Shown: positions 8,785 to 17,953, counted from the first letter of the stretch. The stretch is 39,659 bases of DNA from Gallionellales bacterium GWA2_55_18 (GCA_001801055.1 MGWP01000024.1:1-39659); one strand, 5' to 3'. Program-made: numbers and translations. The notes: generated by a model from the sequence alone, not told the origin.

Positions 8785-9201
8785 ATGGCATACAGCGAAA
8801 AAGTATTGGATCACTACGAGAACCCGCGCAATGTTGGCTCATTCGGCAAGGACGAAGACGGATTGGGGACCGGTATGGTCGGTGCGCCGGCGTGCGGCGA
8901 CGTGATGAAGTTGCAGATCAAGGTCGGCAAGGACGGCGTGATCGAAGACGCCAAATTCAAGACTTACGGTTGCGGCTCGGCGATTGCATCCAGTTCGCTG
9001 GTGACCGAGTGGGTCAAGGGCAAGACGGTCGACCAGGCTCTGCAAATCAAGAACACGCAAATCGCCGAAGAGTTGGCGTTGCCGCCGGTGAAAATCCACT
9101 GCTCGATTCTGGCGGAAGATGCGATCAAGGCGGCGGTGGCGGACTACAAAGCCAAACACGGCGAAAATGTTGAAACTGCCGCCTGCAAGGGCAGTTGCTG
9201 A
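8785..9201 (+). CDS. iscU: iron-sulfur cluster scaffold IscU
   Basis: IscU is the scaffold on which IscS sulfur and iron are assembled, before HscA/HscB release the cluster. The 138-residue protein has the three ligand cysteines (GAPACGDVMK, YGCGSAIASSS, KIHCSILAEDA), the conserved Asp beside the first, and the HscA-binding motif LPPVK just before KIHC. ATG 8785 follows the strong AAAGGAG. The C-terminus VETAACKGSC carries two extra cysteines beyond the usual E. coli-type end. This tail is common in betaproteobacteria as far as I recall, but its role is unknown. Confidence 0.97.
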   Translation: MAYSEKVLDHYENPRNVGSFGKDEDGLGTGMVGAPACGDVMKLQIKVGKDGVIEDAKFKTYGCGSAIASSSLVTEWVKGKTVDQALQIKNTQIAEELALPPVKIHCSILAEDAIKAAVADYKAKHGENVETAACKGSC

Positions 9202-9217
9202 ACAGTAAGGAAAAATT

Positions 9218-9541
9218 ATGGCAATCACGTTGTCTGAAAACGCGGCCAAACATGTGCAGAATTTCATCACTAAGCGCGGCAAGGGTGTCGGTTTGCGCAT
9301 TGGGGTGCGCACCAGCGGTTGTTCCGGTATGGCCTATAAACTGGAGTTTGCCGATGAGGTGAGCAGCGAGGATATCCAGTTCGCCAGTCATGGTGTTACG
9401 TTGTTGGTCGACCCGAAAAGTTTGCCATATATCGATGGCATGGAGCTGGATTACACCCGCGAAGGCTTGAACGAGGGGTTCAGGTTCAATAACCCGAATG
9501 TGAAGAATCAGTGCGGCTGCGGCGAGAGCTTCGGTGTTTAA
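9218..9541 (+). CDS. iscA: A-type iron-sulfur carrier IscA
   Basis: IscA receives iron or clusters and passes them to target proteins, especially those with [4Fe-4S] clusters. The 107-residue protein has the three invariant cysteines: one in [13 protein letters not shown] and two in the C-terminal CGCGESF. Length is normal. ATG 9218 follows TAAGGAAAAATT and starts 16 bases after iscU. The stop codon is directly followed by the palindromic element at 9542. Confidence 0.97.
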   Translation: MAITLSENAAKHVQNFITKRGKGVGLRIGVRTSGCSGMAYKLEFADEVSSEDIQFASHGVTLLVDPKSLPYIDGMELDYTREGLNEGFRFNNPNVKNQCGCGESFGV

Positions 9542-9682
9542 GGGCGCCTCTAAAAACCCATATTTCATCCCAACTGCTGCGTTGCAGAAAAAATTTCTTG
9601 CTTACATATTATCTATATGCGCGCGGCGAAATTTTTTCTGCGCCTTGCATTTGGGCGAACTCTGAATTTTTAGAGGCACCCC
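9542..9682. mobile_element. 141-bp fully palindromic MITE-like element filling the iscA-hscB gap
   Basis: The ends are GGGCGCCTCTAAAAA (9542-9556) and TTTTTAGAGGCACCCC (9667-9682), inverted copies of each other. Inside, GCAGAAAAAATTTC faces GAAATTTTTTCTGC, so nearly the whole element could fold into one long hairpin. It begins on the base after the iscA stop and ends two bases before the hscB ATG. It encodes nothing, although an open frame crosses it in phase with hscB. Confidence 0.8.
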
Positions 9683-9684
9683 TG

Positions 9685-10227
9685 ATGCAACTTTCCAGCT
9701 TCGACTTCCAGCAAAATCATTTCCAACTGTTCGGCCTCGCGCAGTCCTACCGGATAGATGCGGCGCAGCTTGAACAGCAGTACCGCGCCTTGCAGGCGCA
9801 GGTGCATCCCGATAAATCCGCACACCTGCCCGATGCCGAACAGCGTTTGTCCATGCAGCGCGCCACGCTGGTGAACGAGGCTTACCGGACACTGAACAAT
9901 CCGCTACGGCGCGCGCGCTACCTGTTGTCGCTGCACGGCGTGGATATTCAGGAAGAAAACAATACCATGATGCCGCTGGATTTTTTGACGGCGCAGATGG
10001 AGTGGCGCGAAGCGGTCAGCGAAGCACAGCAGGCTCGGGATGCAGCGGCACTTGCGCAACTTGAAACCCGCATGAAGCTCGAAACGCGCGAATTTGAAGC
10101 GCAACTTGCGGTTAAAATCGATACTGAAAAGGATTATGCGGCGGCCGCCGGATTGGTGCGCAAACTGCGCTTCATGGAAAAACTTGCGGAAGAAATCCAT
10201 GCCGCTTACGACGCGATAGATTTATAA
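9685..10227 (+). CDS. hscB: Fe-S co-chaperone HscB (J-domain protein)
   Basis: HscB delivers IscU to HscA and stimulates its ATPase. The 180-residue protein has an N-terminal J domain with the HPD motif in AQVHPDKSAHL and the following helix NEAYRTLNNPLRRARYLL. A C-terminal three-helix domain binds IscU. ATG 9685 gives the family start MQLSSFDFQQNHFQLFGL; the longer open frame upstream is the palindromic element. Because that element ends at 9682 there is no normal ribosome-binding site (only GGCACCCCTG), so translation may be weak or depend on RNA structure. Confidence 0.94.
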   Translation: MQLSSFDFQQNHFQLFGLAQSYRIDAAQLEQQYRALQAQVHPDKSAHLPDAEQRLSMQRATLVNEAYRTLNNPLRRARYLLSLHGVDIQEENNTMMPLDFLTAQMEWREAVSEAQQARDAAALAQLETRMKLETREFEAQLAVKIDTEKDYAAAAGLVRKLRFMEKLAEEIHAAYDAIDL

Positions 10228-10229
10228 AC

Positions 10230-10390
10230 CTAGAAAAAGCAGTTGTCCACGAAAGTCACGAAAAACACGAAAAAATTCATAAACCTATATAGTTTTCAAC
10301 TACACCTAATGGGTGGTTCACAGCATGAGGGTAACCCATTGCGTTATTTCGTGCCTTTCGTGTTTTTCGTGGATGAATTGCAGTTTTTAG
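10230..10390. repeat. inverted-repeat element with CACGAAA motifs between hscB and hscA
   Basis: The left end CTAGAAAAAGCAGTTGTCC followed by CACGAAA repeats faces a right end ending in GGATGAATTGCAGTTTTTAG, an imperfect inverted copy. The same family occurs at 27009-27189, and a single left-end-like piece lies at 17956. It has no coding capacity and looks like a MITE. Confidence 0.7.
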
Positions 10391-10402
10391 AATAAAACTA
10401 AT

Positions 10403-10427
10403 GTAGGGTGCATGGAATGCAACCTAC
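10403..10427. repeat. short GTAGGG...CCTAC repeat upstream of hscA
   Basis: GTAGGGTGCATGGAATGC continues to AACCTAC. It is a shortened member of the family at 12734 and 30711 that has lost most of one arm. Confidence 0.65.
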
Positions 10428-10445
10428 CAACCAACGACTACAAAA

Positions 10446-12371
10446 ATGGCTTTACTACAAATCTCCGAACCCGGCATGAGCACTGCCCCGCACCAGCACC
10501 GGCTGGCGGTGGGTATCGACCTCGGCACGACCAACTCGCTGGTGGCCACGGTGCGCAACGGCATCAGCGTGGTGCTCAACGACGAAAACGGGCGCGCCAT
10601 GCTGCCTTCGGTAGTGCGCTATCTGGCCGATGGCGGCGTTGCGGTGGGCGAGGCGGCGCAGACCATGCAGAGCGAGGATGCCGCCAACACCATCGTTTCG
10701 GTGAAACGCTTCATGGGGCGCGGCCTCAAGGATGTCGGCGAGATCAGCCGCCTGCCCTATCGCTTTGCCGATGCTCCTTCTTCAGGGCAGGCCGCTTCGC
10801 CCTTCGCTACCTCAGGAGGCTCAGGACAGGGTTCCGGCATGTTGCAACTGCGCACCGTGGCGGGAATCAAAAGCCCGGTCGAGGTATCCGCGGAAATTCT
10901 CAAGGTGTTGCGCAGCCGGGCCGAGGCCGCATTGGGCGGCGAGCTGGTCGGTGCGGTCATCACCGTGCCGGCCTATTTCGACGATGCGCAACGGCAGGCC
11001 ACCAAGGACGCGGCGCGCCTGGCCGGACTGAACGTATTGCGCCTGCTCAACGAGCCGACCGCCGCGGCGATCGCCTACGGGCTGGATAATGCCGCCGAGG
11101 GTGTGTATGCGGTGTACGATCTGGGCGGCGGCACCTTCGATATTTCCATCCTGCGCCTGTCGCGCGGCGTGTTCGAGGTACTGGCGGCCAACGGCGATTC
11201 CGCATTGGGCGGCGACGATTTCGACCACCGCATCCATTGCTGGCTGCTGGAAAAAAATCGTCTCTCCGCGCTCGGCCCACGGGATACACGTCTGCTGCTG
11301 ACCCATGCGCGCGCCGCCAAGGAACAGTTGACCGAACATGCCGAGGCGCGCATCACAGCGGTGCTGTCGACGGGCGAAATGATTGACAGCGTGCTGACGC
11401 GCAGCGAGTTCCATGCGATGTCGCAGAATCTGGTGCAGCGCACCTTGCAGCCGTTGCGCCGCGCATTGCGGGACGCGAAGTTGGACATCGCGGATATCAA
11501 GGGTGTGGTGATGGTCGGCGGCGCGACGCGCATGCCGCAGGTGCAGCACGCCGTAGGAGAATTTTTTGGCCAAACGCCGTTGACCAACCTCGATCCCGAC
11601 AAGGTCGTGGCGTTGGGTGCGGCGATCCAGGCCAATTTGCTGGCGGGTAATCGTAGCGGTGATGATTGGCTGTTGCTCGATGTGATTCCGCTTAGCCTCG
11701 GCATCGAAACCATGGGCGGCCTCGTCGAAAAAATAATTCCGCGCAACAGCACCATTCCCACCGCGCGCGCGCAGGAATTCACCACCTTTAAGGATGGGCA
11801 GACCGCAATGAGCATCCATGTGGCGCAGGGCGAGCGCGAGCTGGTGAGCGATTGCCGTTCGCTGGCGAAATTCGAGTTGCGCGGCATTCCCGCGATGGTG
11901 GCGGGCGCGGCGCGCATTCGTGTGACTTTCCAGGTGGATGCCGATGGATTGTTAAACGTGTCGGCGCGCGAGATGGGCAGCGGTATCGAGGCGGCGATTG
12001 CCGTCAAGCCTTCCTACGGGCTGTCGGACGCCGAGATCACGCGCATGCTGCAGGAATCCACACAGCACGCACAGGGCGACATGCAGGCGCGCGCGTTGCG
12101 CGAGCAGCAAACCGAAGCCGGGCAATTGCTCGAAGCGGTGCAACATGCGCTGGAGCAGGATGGCGGTTTGCTCGATCAGGCAGGGCGCACGCAAATAGAA
12201 ATCCGGATGGGTGCGTTGCGCGATACTTTGCACCTTGCCGATCACCTGTCCATCAAGCGCGCCGTTATCGCATTGAACGACGCTACCGTTGGTTTCGCGC
12301 AAGCGCGTATGGATAAAAGCGTGGCGCGTGCCCTGGCGGGCAGGAATATTTCCGAACTGGATGAAAAGTAA
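10446..12371 (+). CDS. hscA: Hsp70-type Fe-S chaperone HscA with an in-frame repeat insertion
   Basis: HscA uses ATP to release clusters from IscU to acceptor proteins. It is 641 residues; the family is usually about 615-620. ATG 10446 gives [12 protein letters not shown], nearly the E. coli start. ATPase motifs are present: [21 protein letters not shown] and [11 protein letters not shown]. The substrate domain follows from about residue 400. The extra residues [20 protein letters not shown] (about 112-131) lie in the ATPase domain after LPYRFADAP. They are encoded by a repeat, 36/39 identical to an intergenic copy at 16877-16915, and they keep the frame. The stop overlaps the fdx ATG by one base. 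Confidence 0.96.
   Translation: MALLQISEPGMSTAPHQHRLAVGIDLGTTNSLVATVRNGISVVLNDENGRAMLPSVVRYLADGGVAVGEAAQTMQSEDAANTIVSVKRFMGRGLKDVGEISRLPYRFADAPSSGQAASPFATSGGSGQGSGMLQLRTVAGIKSPVEVSAEILKVLRSRAEAALGGELVGAVITVPAYFDDAQRQATKDAARLAGLNVLRLLNEPTAAAIAYGLDNAAEGVYAVYDLGGGTFDISILRLSRGVFEVLAANGDSALGGDDFDHRIHCWLLEKNRLSALGPRDTRLLLTHARAAKEQLTEHAEARITAVLSTGEMIDSVLTRSEFHAMSQNLVQRTLQPLRRALRDAKLDIADIKGVVMVGGATRMPQVQHAVGEFFGQTPLTNLDPDKVVALGAAIQANLLAGNRSGDDWLLLDVIPLSLGIETMGGLVEKIIPRNSTIPTARAQEFTTFKDGQTAMSIHVAQGERELVSDCRSLAKFELRGIPAMVAGAARIRVTFQVDADGLLNVSAREMGSGIEAAIAVKPSYGLSDAEITRMLQESTQHAQGDMQARALREQQTEAGQLLEAVQHALEQDGGLLDQAGRTQIEIRMGALRDTLHLADHLSIKRAVIALNDATVGFAQARMDKSVARALAGRNISELDEK
10792..10830. repeat. 39-base repeat unit inside hscA
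   Basis: CCGCTTCGCCCTTCG[C]TACC continues to TCAGGACAGG. It matches 16877-16915 at 36 of 39 positions. Thirty-nine is a multiple of three, and the unit has no stop in the hscA frame. Confidence 0.85.
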
Positions 12372-12703
12372 TGCCGCAGATCACTGTGCTGCCGCATGAG
12401 GAACTGTGCCCCAAGGGTGCACTGTTTAATGTCGAACCGGGCATTTCGATTTGCGATGCGCTGTTGCAGCATGATGTGGAAATTGAGCATGCCTGCGCGC
12501 AAGTAAGCGCTTGCTCCACCTGTCATGTCATATTGCGCGAGGGCTTCGGTTCCCTGGAGCCGGCGGATGAAATGGAAGAAGATATGCTCGACAAGGCCTG
12601 GGGCCTGGAACCGACTTCGCGCTTGTCCTGCCAGGCGCTTGTGGCGGATAAGGATCTGGTGGTGGAGATTCCGAAGTACACTATTAACCTGGCGAAGGAG
12701 TAA
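12371..12703 (+). CDS. fdx: ISC-type [2Fe-2S] ferredoxin
   Basis: This adrenodoxin-like ferredoxin supplies electrons for cluster assembly on IscU. The 110-residue protein has ligands C-X5-C-X2-C in ACAQVSACSTC and a fourth Cys in RLSCQALV. The usual stretch DEMEEDMLDKAWGLEPTSR precedes the last ligand. It starts within the hscA stop (TAATG), a tight coupling typical of this operon. Confidence 0.96.
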   Translation: MPQITVLPHEELCPKGALFNVEPGISICDALLQHDVEIEHACAQVSACSTCHVILREGFGSLEPADEMEEDMLDKAWGLEPTSRLSCQALVADKDLVVEIPKYTINLAKE

Positions 12704-12733
12704 TTCCATTTTTTTCAAAACAACAATAACCAT

Positions 12734-12784
12734 GTAGGGTGCATTCCATGCACCAGTGCTAATGGTGCATGGAATGCACCCTAC
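12734..12784. repeat. perfect 21-bp inverted repeat GTAGGGTGCATT... between fdx and iscX
   Basis: GTAGGGTGCATTCCATGCAC plus C (12734-12754) is perfectly inverted at 12764-12784 around a 9-base loop. It is one of the best copies of a family found at least seven times here. In the isc transcript it would form a stable hairpin without a following T run, so it could protect or pause RNA rather than end it. Confidence 0.9.
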
Positions 12785-12820
12785 GAGTTATTTGATTTTA
12801 TCTGGAGCCGGAGGATTGAA

Positions 12821-13015
12821 ATGAAATGGACTGATGTCAGGCTGATCGCCATCGAGTTGGCGGAAGCGCATCCCGAGGTCGACCCAAAGACCATACGCTT
12901 CACCGACTTGCACAACCGGGTGCTGGCGCTGGACGATTTCCACGACGACCCGAAACACGGCGGCGAAAAGGTTCTCGAAGCGATACAGGCGGCGTGGATA
13001 GAGGAAGCTGAGTAG
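12821..13015 (+). CDS. iscX: Fe-S assembly protein IscX
   Basis: IscX (YfhJ) is a small acidic protein that binds IscS and iron and modulates desulfurase activity. The 64 residues start MKWTDVRLIAIELAE and end WIEEAE. The conserved DPKTIRFTDLHNRV and acidic DDFHDDP motifs are present. ATG 12821 follows GGAGCCGGAGGATTG. It is the last gene of the isc operon; dsbB starts one base after its stop. Confidence 0.95.
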   Translation: MKWTDVRLIAIELAEAHPEVDPKTIRFTDLHNRVLALDDFHDDPKHGGEKVLEAIQAAWIEEAE

Positions 13016-13016
13016 C

Positions 13017-13523
13017 ATGTTCAGACTTTGGCGAAACGCCTCCAACCGCTGGTTGTACCTGTGCGGCGCACTGTTTGCCAGCGGCTTGATGGGTTTCGGC
13101 CTGTTCCTGCAATATGTCAAACATCAAGACCCCTGTCCGCTGTGCATGGTGCAACGGGTGATTTTTATCGCCATCATGGCGGTGTTTATATTGGCTACAC
13201 TGCATGGTCCGAAGCGCGCGGGGGAACGCGTGTATGCCGTTTTGATCGGGATTCTCTCGCTCTCCGGTGCCGGTGTCGCAGGACGCCATATCTGGCTGCA
13301 AAACCTCCCCAAGGATCAAGTCCCCGCCTGTGGCCCCGGGCTGGACTACATGCTGGAAACCATGCCGATGGCCGAGGTGTTGAAGCAACTCATGCACGGC
13401 TCCGGCGAATGCGCGGCAAAGGGCTGGACATTCCTTGCGCTCGGCATCCCTGAATGGTCGCTGCTGTGCTACCTTGCGCTGTGCATATGGGCATTAGCGA
13501 TTTCGTTCAGAAAGAGGCCATAA
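13017..13523 (+). CDS. dsbB: disulfide bond formation protein DsbB
   Basis: This inner-membrane protein reoxidises DsbA with ubiquinone. The 168 residues contain four membrane segments. The first periplasmic loop holds the CXXC in DPCPLCMVQR. The second holds the other cysteine pair, in VPACGPGL and GSGECAAKGW. The start at 13017 lies one base after the iscX stop, so it may be read through from the isc operon. Confidence 0.94.
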   Translation: MFRLWRNASNRWLYLCGALFASGLMGFGLFLQYVKHQDPCPLCMVQRVIFIAIMAVFILATLHGPKRAGERVYAVLIGILSLSGAGVAGRHIWLQNLPKDQVPACGPGLDYMLETMPMAEVLKQLMHGSGECAAKGWTFLALGIPEWSLLCYLALCIWALAISFRKRP

Positions 13524-13604
13524 TTCTCTTTGCTGCCATGCTACACTTATCAATATGGTCAGTATTCAGAAAGCAGTGTTATCAAAAATATTTGACATAA
13601 TAAC

Positions 13605-16600
13605 TTGACGCTCCCCAGCATACCCTTATCTACCAACCGGTCGAAGTTTACCGATCGGCCAAGCCCGGCGCATATGGCGGGTTGGTATCGCGCGCATTTA
13701 TTACCCTGGCTGATTCTTGCCATATCCCTGTTTATCACCTATCTGGCGTGGAAAGACGCGCAGCACGACGCCGCGCAGGTACTGAAAACCAGATTCGATT
13801 ACCAGGTGCACGAAATCGCCGGCGATATCGACAAGCGCATGAAGACCTACGAGCAGGTGATGCGCGGGGTGGATGGGTTGTTCGCCCATGCCGACACCGT
13901 CAGGCGCAAAGAATTCCGTGATTACATCGCCAGGCTACAGTTGAAAGAAAGTTACCCCGGTATCCAGAGCGTCCGTTTTGTGCCGATCGTGCGGCGGGCG
14001 GAAAAGGACCGGCATATCGCCGCCATCCGCAAGGAAGGCTTACCCGCATACACCATCTGGCCGGAGACGCAAAACGGCATTTACGCCCCCGTTGTTTATG
14101 CCGAGCCGGACGACGAGCGCAACCGGCAGGTATTCGGCTACGACATGCTCTCCGATCTCGAATATCCGCGGCCCGGCGATTCCGGCATCGGGCTACGCCA
14201 CCTCGCCATGGAGCAGGCGCGCGATTCCGGCAACATCACCATCTCCGGCAAGATCCGGCTGGTGTTCGAAACCGACAAGGACAAGCAGGTCGGCTTCGTG
14301 ATGTTCCTGCCCGTGTACCGGCACGATGCGCCGCATGGCACCGTCGCCGAGCGCCGCGCCAACATCATCGGCTGGATATGTTCGGTGTTCCGCGTGGGCG
14401 ACTTAATGACCGGCATTCTCGGCGAGCGCACTGGCGAAATCGACATTGAAATCTACGATGGTGAGGAAGTGTCGGACAAGACGGTGATGTACGACGCCAA
14501 CCCCCTCGTCCAGCACCAAAATCCCCGTTTCAGAAGCTTCAAGCGTACCAGTATCGCCGGGCATACCTGGACGATCGGCATCCATTCCCTGCCCGAATTC
14601 GATGCGCGGCTCAACAAGGAAAAACCCCGCACCGTTGCCGCCATCGGCATCGGCGCAAGCCTGTTTATTACGCTGTTCGTCTGGTTGCTGATATTTTCTC
14701 GAACACGCGCCCTGCAAGCCTCCCGGGTGATAAAACAGGAGCTGGTCGAGCGCCAGCAGGCAGAGCAGGCGTTGCGCGCAAGCGAGAAACGGTTCCGCTA
14801 TATTTTCGATTATTCCAAGGTGGGCATGAACCTGATCGGCCCGGATTACAAGTACCTGAAGATCAACCGGGCATTCAGTGAAATGACCGGCTATTCAGAA
14901 AATGAATTGCTGGCGCACGATTTCAAGAAAATAACCCACCCGGACGATATTGAGATGAACTCGATGTGGGCAAATAAGCTGCTTGCGGGTGAAATTGAAC
15001 ACTTCAATATGCAGAAGAAATTTATCCGCAAGAATGGCAGCATATTGCACGGGGATCTGACCGTCTCCGCCATGCGCGACGAAAACGGGAAGCTCATGTA
15101 TGGCATAGCCATTATTCAGGATATCACCGAGCGCGTTGAGGCCCAGAAAAAACTGCTCATGCTTTCCCGCGCCGTGGAAAACAGCCCGGCCACCGTGGTC
15201 ATCACCGATCCGAACGGCACAATCGAGTATGTCAACAAAAAATTCACCGCAATCACCGGATATTCCTTCGAGGAAGCCATCGGGCAGAACCCGAGAATGC
15301 TCAATTCCGGCAAGCAGAGCGCGGATTTCTATGCGCAGCTCTGGAAAACCATATTGGCCGGCAATGAATGGCATGGCGAGATGTGCAACCGGAGAAAGAG
15401 CGGCGAACTGTACTTTGAGCAGGTATCCATTTCTCCCGTCATGGACGAGCAGGGCACGATCAATAATTTTGTGGCTGTCAAGGAAGACATTACCGACAAG
15501 AAGAAAACCGAAGAAACGATCTGGAGACAGGCGAACTTCGACACATTGACCGGCCTGCCAAACCGGCGCATGTTCCGCGAGCGGCTGGAACAGGAAATCA
15601 GAAAATCCAACCGCAGTAGCATTCCGATAGCGCTGATGTTCATCGACCTCGACCATTTCAAGGAAATCAACGATTCCCTGGGGCATGACATTGGCGACAT
15701 CCTGCTGATCGAAGCATCGCGCCGCATCGCCGATTGTGTGCGCGCGACCGATATCGTGGCCCGGCTGGGCGGCGACGAATTCACCGTGCTGCTGGTAGAG
15801 GTTGAAGATGTCGCCAGCGTAGAGCGGATCGCACAGTCTATCATCGAGAAACTCGCCGCTTCTTTCCAGTTGAAAGAGGAGGTGGCTTACGTGTCGGCCA
15901 GCATCGGCATCACGTTGTACCCGAACGATGCCGATACCATAGAGGGGCTGTTCAAGAACGCCGACCAGGCGATGTATGTCGCCAAGGAACAAGGGCGCAA
16001 CCGCCACAGCTATTTTACCCATGCCCTGCAGGAGGCTGCACAAATCCGGCTGCGCTTGATCAACGACTTGCGCGGCGCGTTGGCTGCAGACCAGTTCATG
16101 GTTTATTTCCAGCCCATCGTCGAGCTGGCTACCGGACGCATCGACAAGATGGAGGCATTGATTCGCTGGAATCATCCTGAACGCGGGCTGGTCAGTCCCG
16201 CCCAATTCATCCCGCTGGCAGAGGAAACCGGACTCATCCTGGAAATCGGCGACTGGGTGTTCTATGAATCAATGCGCTGGGTCAAGCGCTGGAGAACGCT
16301 GTACAACCCCGTGCTTCAGGTCAGCGTGAACAAGTCGCCGATACAATTCTACAAGGATGGCGACGAACATGCGGTATGGCTGGCGCACTTGCGGGATATC
16401 GACCTATCCGGGCAAGGCCTGGTCATCGAAATTACCGAGGGGTTACTGCTGGATTCGAACAAGTCGATTAACGGCGCGTTGCTGACCCTGCGCAACTCCG
16501 ACATCCAGGTATCCATCGATGATTTCGGCACCGGCTATTCGTCGCTGTCCTACCTCAAGAAATTTGATATCGACTATTTGAAGATCGACCAATCATTCGT

Positions 16601-16823
16601 GCGCCATCTTGAGACGGACCATAACGACCTGGTGTTGTGCGAAGCCATCATTGTGATGGCGCACAAGCTCGGCATAAAAGTGATCGCCGAAGGGGTGGAA
16701 ACGAAGCGCCAGCGCGATATGCTGGGTATTGCCGGGTGCGATTATGCGCAAGGATATTTGTATTCAAAACCTATACCGGCGGAGGAATTCGAGGAGTTGC
16801 TGAAACGGGGCTTACCTGCATAG
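13605..16823 (+). CDS. membrane CHASE-PAS-PAS-GGDEF-EAL protein (c-di-GMP synthesis and breakdown)
   Basis: The protein has 1072 residues. A first membrane helix at about 30-45 (LPWLILAISLFITYLAW) and a second at about 345-365 flank a periplasmic CHASE-type sensor. Two PAS domains follow (about 390-510 and 520-640), the first containing FRYIFDYSKVGMNLIG and the second FTAITGYSFEEAIGQNP. The GGDEF domain keeps the catalytic GGDEF (about 719) and an inhibitory RxxD site (RATD) five residues before it. The EAL domain has EALIRW, EITEG, DDFGTGYSSL and AEGVET, so both activities look intact. The start is TTG 13605; ATG 13674 would remove the first 23 residues. The signal sensed is unknown. Confidence 0.92.
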   Translation: MTLPSIPLSTNRSKFTDRPSPAHMAGWYRAHLLPWLILAISLFITYLAWKDAQHDAAQVLKTRFDYQVHEIAGDIDKRMKTYEQVMRGVDGLFAHADTVRRKEFRDYIARLQLKESYPGIQSVRFVPIVRRAEKDRHIAAIRKEGLPAYTIWPETQNGIYAPVVYAEPDDERNRQVFGYDMLSDLEYPRPGDSGIGLRHLAMEQARDSGNITISGKIRLVFETDKDKQVGFVMFLPVYRHDAPHGTVAERRANIIGWICSVFRVGDLMTGILGERTGEIDIEIYDGEEVSDKTVMYDANPLVQHQNPRFRSFKRTSIAGHTWTIGIHSLPEFDARLNKEKPRTVAAIGIGASLFITLFVWLLIFSRTRALQASRVIKQELVERQQAEQALRASEKRFRYIFDYSKVGMNLIGPDYKYLKINRAFSEMTGYSENELLAHDFKKITHPDDIEMNSMWANKLLAGEIEHFNMQKKFIRKNGSILHGDLTVSAMRDENGKLMYGIAIIQDITERVEAQKKLLMLSRAVENSPATVVITDPNGTIEYVNKKFTAITGYSFEEAIGQNPRMLNSGKQSADFYAQLWKTILAGNEWHGEMCNRRKSGELYFEQVSISPVMDEQGTINNFVAVKEDITDKKKTEETIWRQANFDTLTGLPNRRMFRERLEQEIRKSNRSSIPIALMFIDLDHFKEINDSLGHDIGDILLIEASRRIADCVRATDIVARLGGDEFTVLLVEVEDVASVERIAQSIIEKLAASFQLKEEVAYVSASIGITLYPNDADTIEGLFKNADQAMYVAKEQGRNRHSYFTHALQEAAQIRLRLINDLRGALAADQFMVYFQPIVELATGRIDKMEALIRWNHPERGLVSPAQFIPLAEETGLILEIGDWVFYESMRWVKRWRTLYNPVLQVSVNKSPIQFYKDGDEHAVWLAHLRDIDLSGQGLVIEITEGLLLDSNKSINGALLTLRNSDIQVSIDDFGTGYSSLSYLKKFDIDYLKIDQSFVRHLETDHNDLVLCEAIIVMAHKLGIKVIAEGVETKRQRDMLGIAGCDYAQGYLYSKPIPAEEFEELLKRGLPA

Positions 16824-16860
16824 AATGTCCGGCTTCCTAAACCGGATGCCTTAACTAAAT

Positions 16861-16939
16861 GTAGGACTCTGCCCGACCGCTTCGCCCTTCGATACCTCAG
16901 GAGGTTCAGGGCAGGCATGGTGGGCAGAGTCCACCTTAC
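16861..16939. repeat. nested repeat: one palindrome interrupted by another
   Basis: The outer arms GTAGGACTCTGCCC (16861-16874) and GGGCAGAGTCCACCTTAC (16922-16939) are inverted copies of a GTAGGN...CCNTAC palindrome. The loop holds the unit 16877-16915, which is 36/39 identical to the insertion in hscA. The inner unit therefore looks inserted into the loop of the outer one. Confidence 0.8.
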
Positions 16940-16951
16940 GGTTACTCAAAT

Positions 16952-16980
16952 TTTTGGGGTGCAGGGAATTACAGTATAAT
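16952..16980 (+). promoter_or_regulatory. possible promoter of the DHH phosphoesterase gene
   Basis: A perfect -10 box TATAAT lies at 16975-16980. The best -35 at 17-base spacing is only TTTTGG (16952-16957). Start of transcription near 16987 would leave a leader of about 34 bases. Confidence 0.4.
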
Positions 16981-17020
16981 TTTTTCGGCTAATATCGTTT
17001 AAATATCAAAGGAGCTCATC

Positions 17021-17953
17021 ATGGAAAGCAATAAATTTCGTCTGGTTACGCGTAGCGATTTCGATGGTTTGGTATGCGCCGTGTTGCTCAAGCACCTCGA
17101 TATGATCGACGAGATCAAGTTCGTCCACCCCAAGGATATGCAGGACGGCAAGATCGAGATCGGTCCGCGCGACATTACCACCAACCTGCCATATGTCGCC
17201 GGCGCGCATCTGGTGCTCGACCACCATTCTTCCGAAATCATACGCAACACCGGTGAGCGCACCAATCACATCATCCATGCTGATGCGCCCTCCGCCGCGC
17301 GCGTGGTATTCGTTCACTTTGGCGGATACAAGGTGTTTCCGCGCGAATGGGACGATATGATGGCCGCGGTGGACAAGGCCGATGCCGCCCAATTCTCACG
17401 CGAGGAAATTCTTCACCCCAGCGGCTGGGTGCTGCTCAATTACCTGATGGATTCGCGTACCGGTTTGGGGCGATTCCGCGATTTTCGCATTTCCAATTAT
17501 GATTTGATGATGGAGTTGATCGATTATTGCCGGAAGCACAGCATCGAGCAGATCATGCAACTGCCCGATGTGAAAGAGCGGTCTGATCTGTATTTCGAGC
17601 ACGAGGAGAAATTCAAGGCGCAACTGAAAGCATGTTCGACGGTGCATAAAAATCTGGTGGTGCTCGACCTGCGCAACGAGCAGACCATATACGCCGGTAA
17701 CCGTTTCATGATCTACGCGCTATTCCCGGAAACCAATATCTCCATCCATGTGCTGTGGGGGGTAAAACACCAGAATACAGTGTTCGCCACCGGGAAGTCC
17801 ATCGTCAACCGCACTTCAAAAACCAATATTGGCGAATTGATGCTGCAATATGGCGGTGGCGGTCACGCGAATGCCGGTACTTGCCAGATTGATAAGGAAA
17901 AAGCGGGGGAGGTGCTTCTGGAGTTGGTAGCCAAAATCAACGCGGACGGCTGA
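17021..17953 (+). CDS. DHH/DHHA1-family phosphoesterase, substrate unknown
   Basis: The 310-residue protein has the N-terminal catalytic motifs TRSDFDGLVCA and LVLDHHSSE, which bind Mn or Mg. The C-terminal DHHA1 glycine-rich motif is GGGGHANAGTCQ. Relatives include nanoRNase/pAp phosphatases, c-di-AMP phosphodiesterases and exopolyphosphatase-like proteins; I cannot say which substrate applies. ATG 17021 follows a strong AAAGGAG. It lies downstream of the GGDEF-EAL gene, separated by a repeat and its own possible promoter, so a role in breaking down pGpG or other short oligonucleotides is possible but unproven. Confidence 0.88.
   Translation: MESNKFRLVTRSDFDGLVCAVLLKHLDMIDEIKFVHPKDMQDGKIEIGPRDITTNLPYVAGAHLVLDHHSSEIIRNTGERTNHIIHADAPSAARVVFVHFGGYKVFPREWDDMMAAVDKADAAQFSREEILHPSGWVLLNYLMDSRTGLGRFRDFRISNYDLMMELIDYCRKHSIEQIMQLPDVKERSDLYFEHEEKFKAQLKACSTVHKNLVVLDLRNEQTIYAGNRFMIYALFPETNISIHVLWGVKHQNTVFATGKSIVNRTSKTNIGELMLQYGGGGHANAGTCQIDKEKAGEVLLELVAKINADG

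Noticed and set aside
10821-12007. Long open frames opposite hscA
   Set aside because: They are shadows of hscA with low-complexity composition and no family resemblance.
14895-16205. 436-residue open frame opposite the GGDEF-EAL gene
   Set aside because: It is antisense to conserved GGDEF and EAL motifs, so it is not a separate gene.
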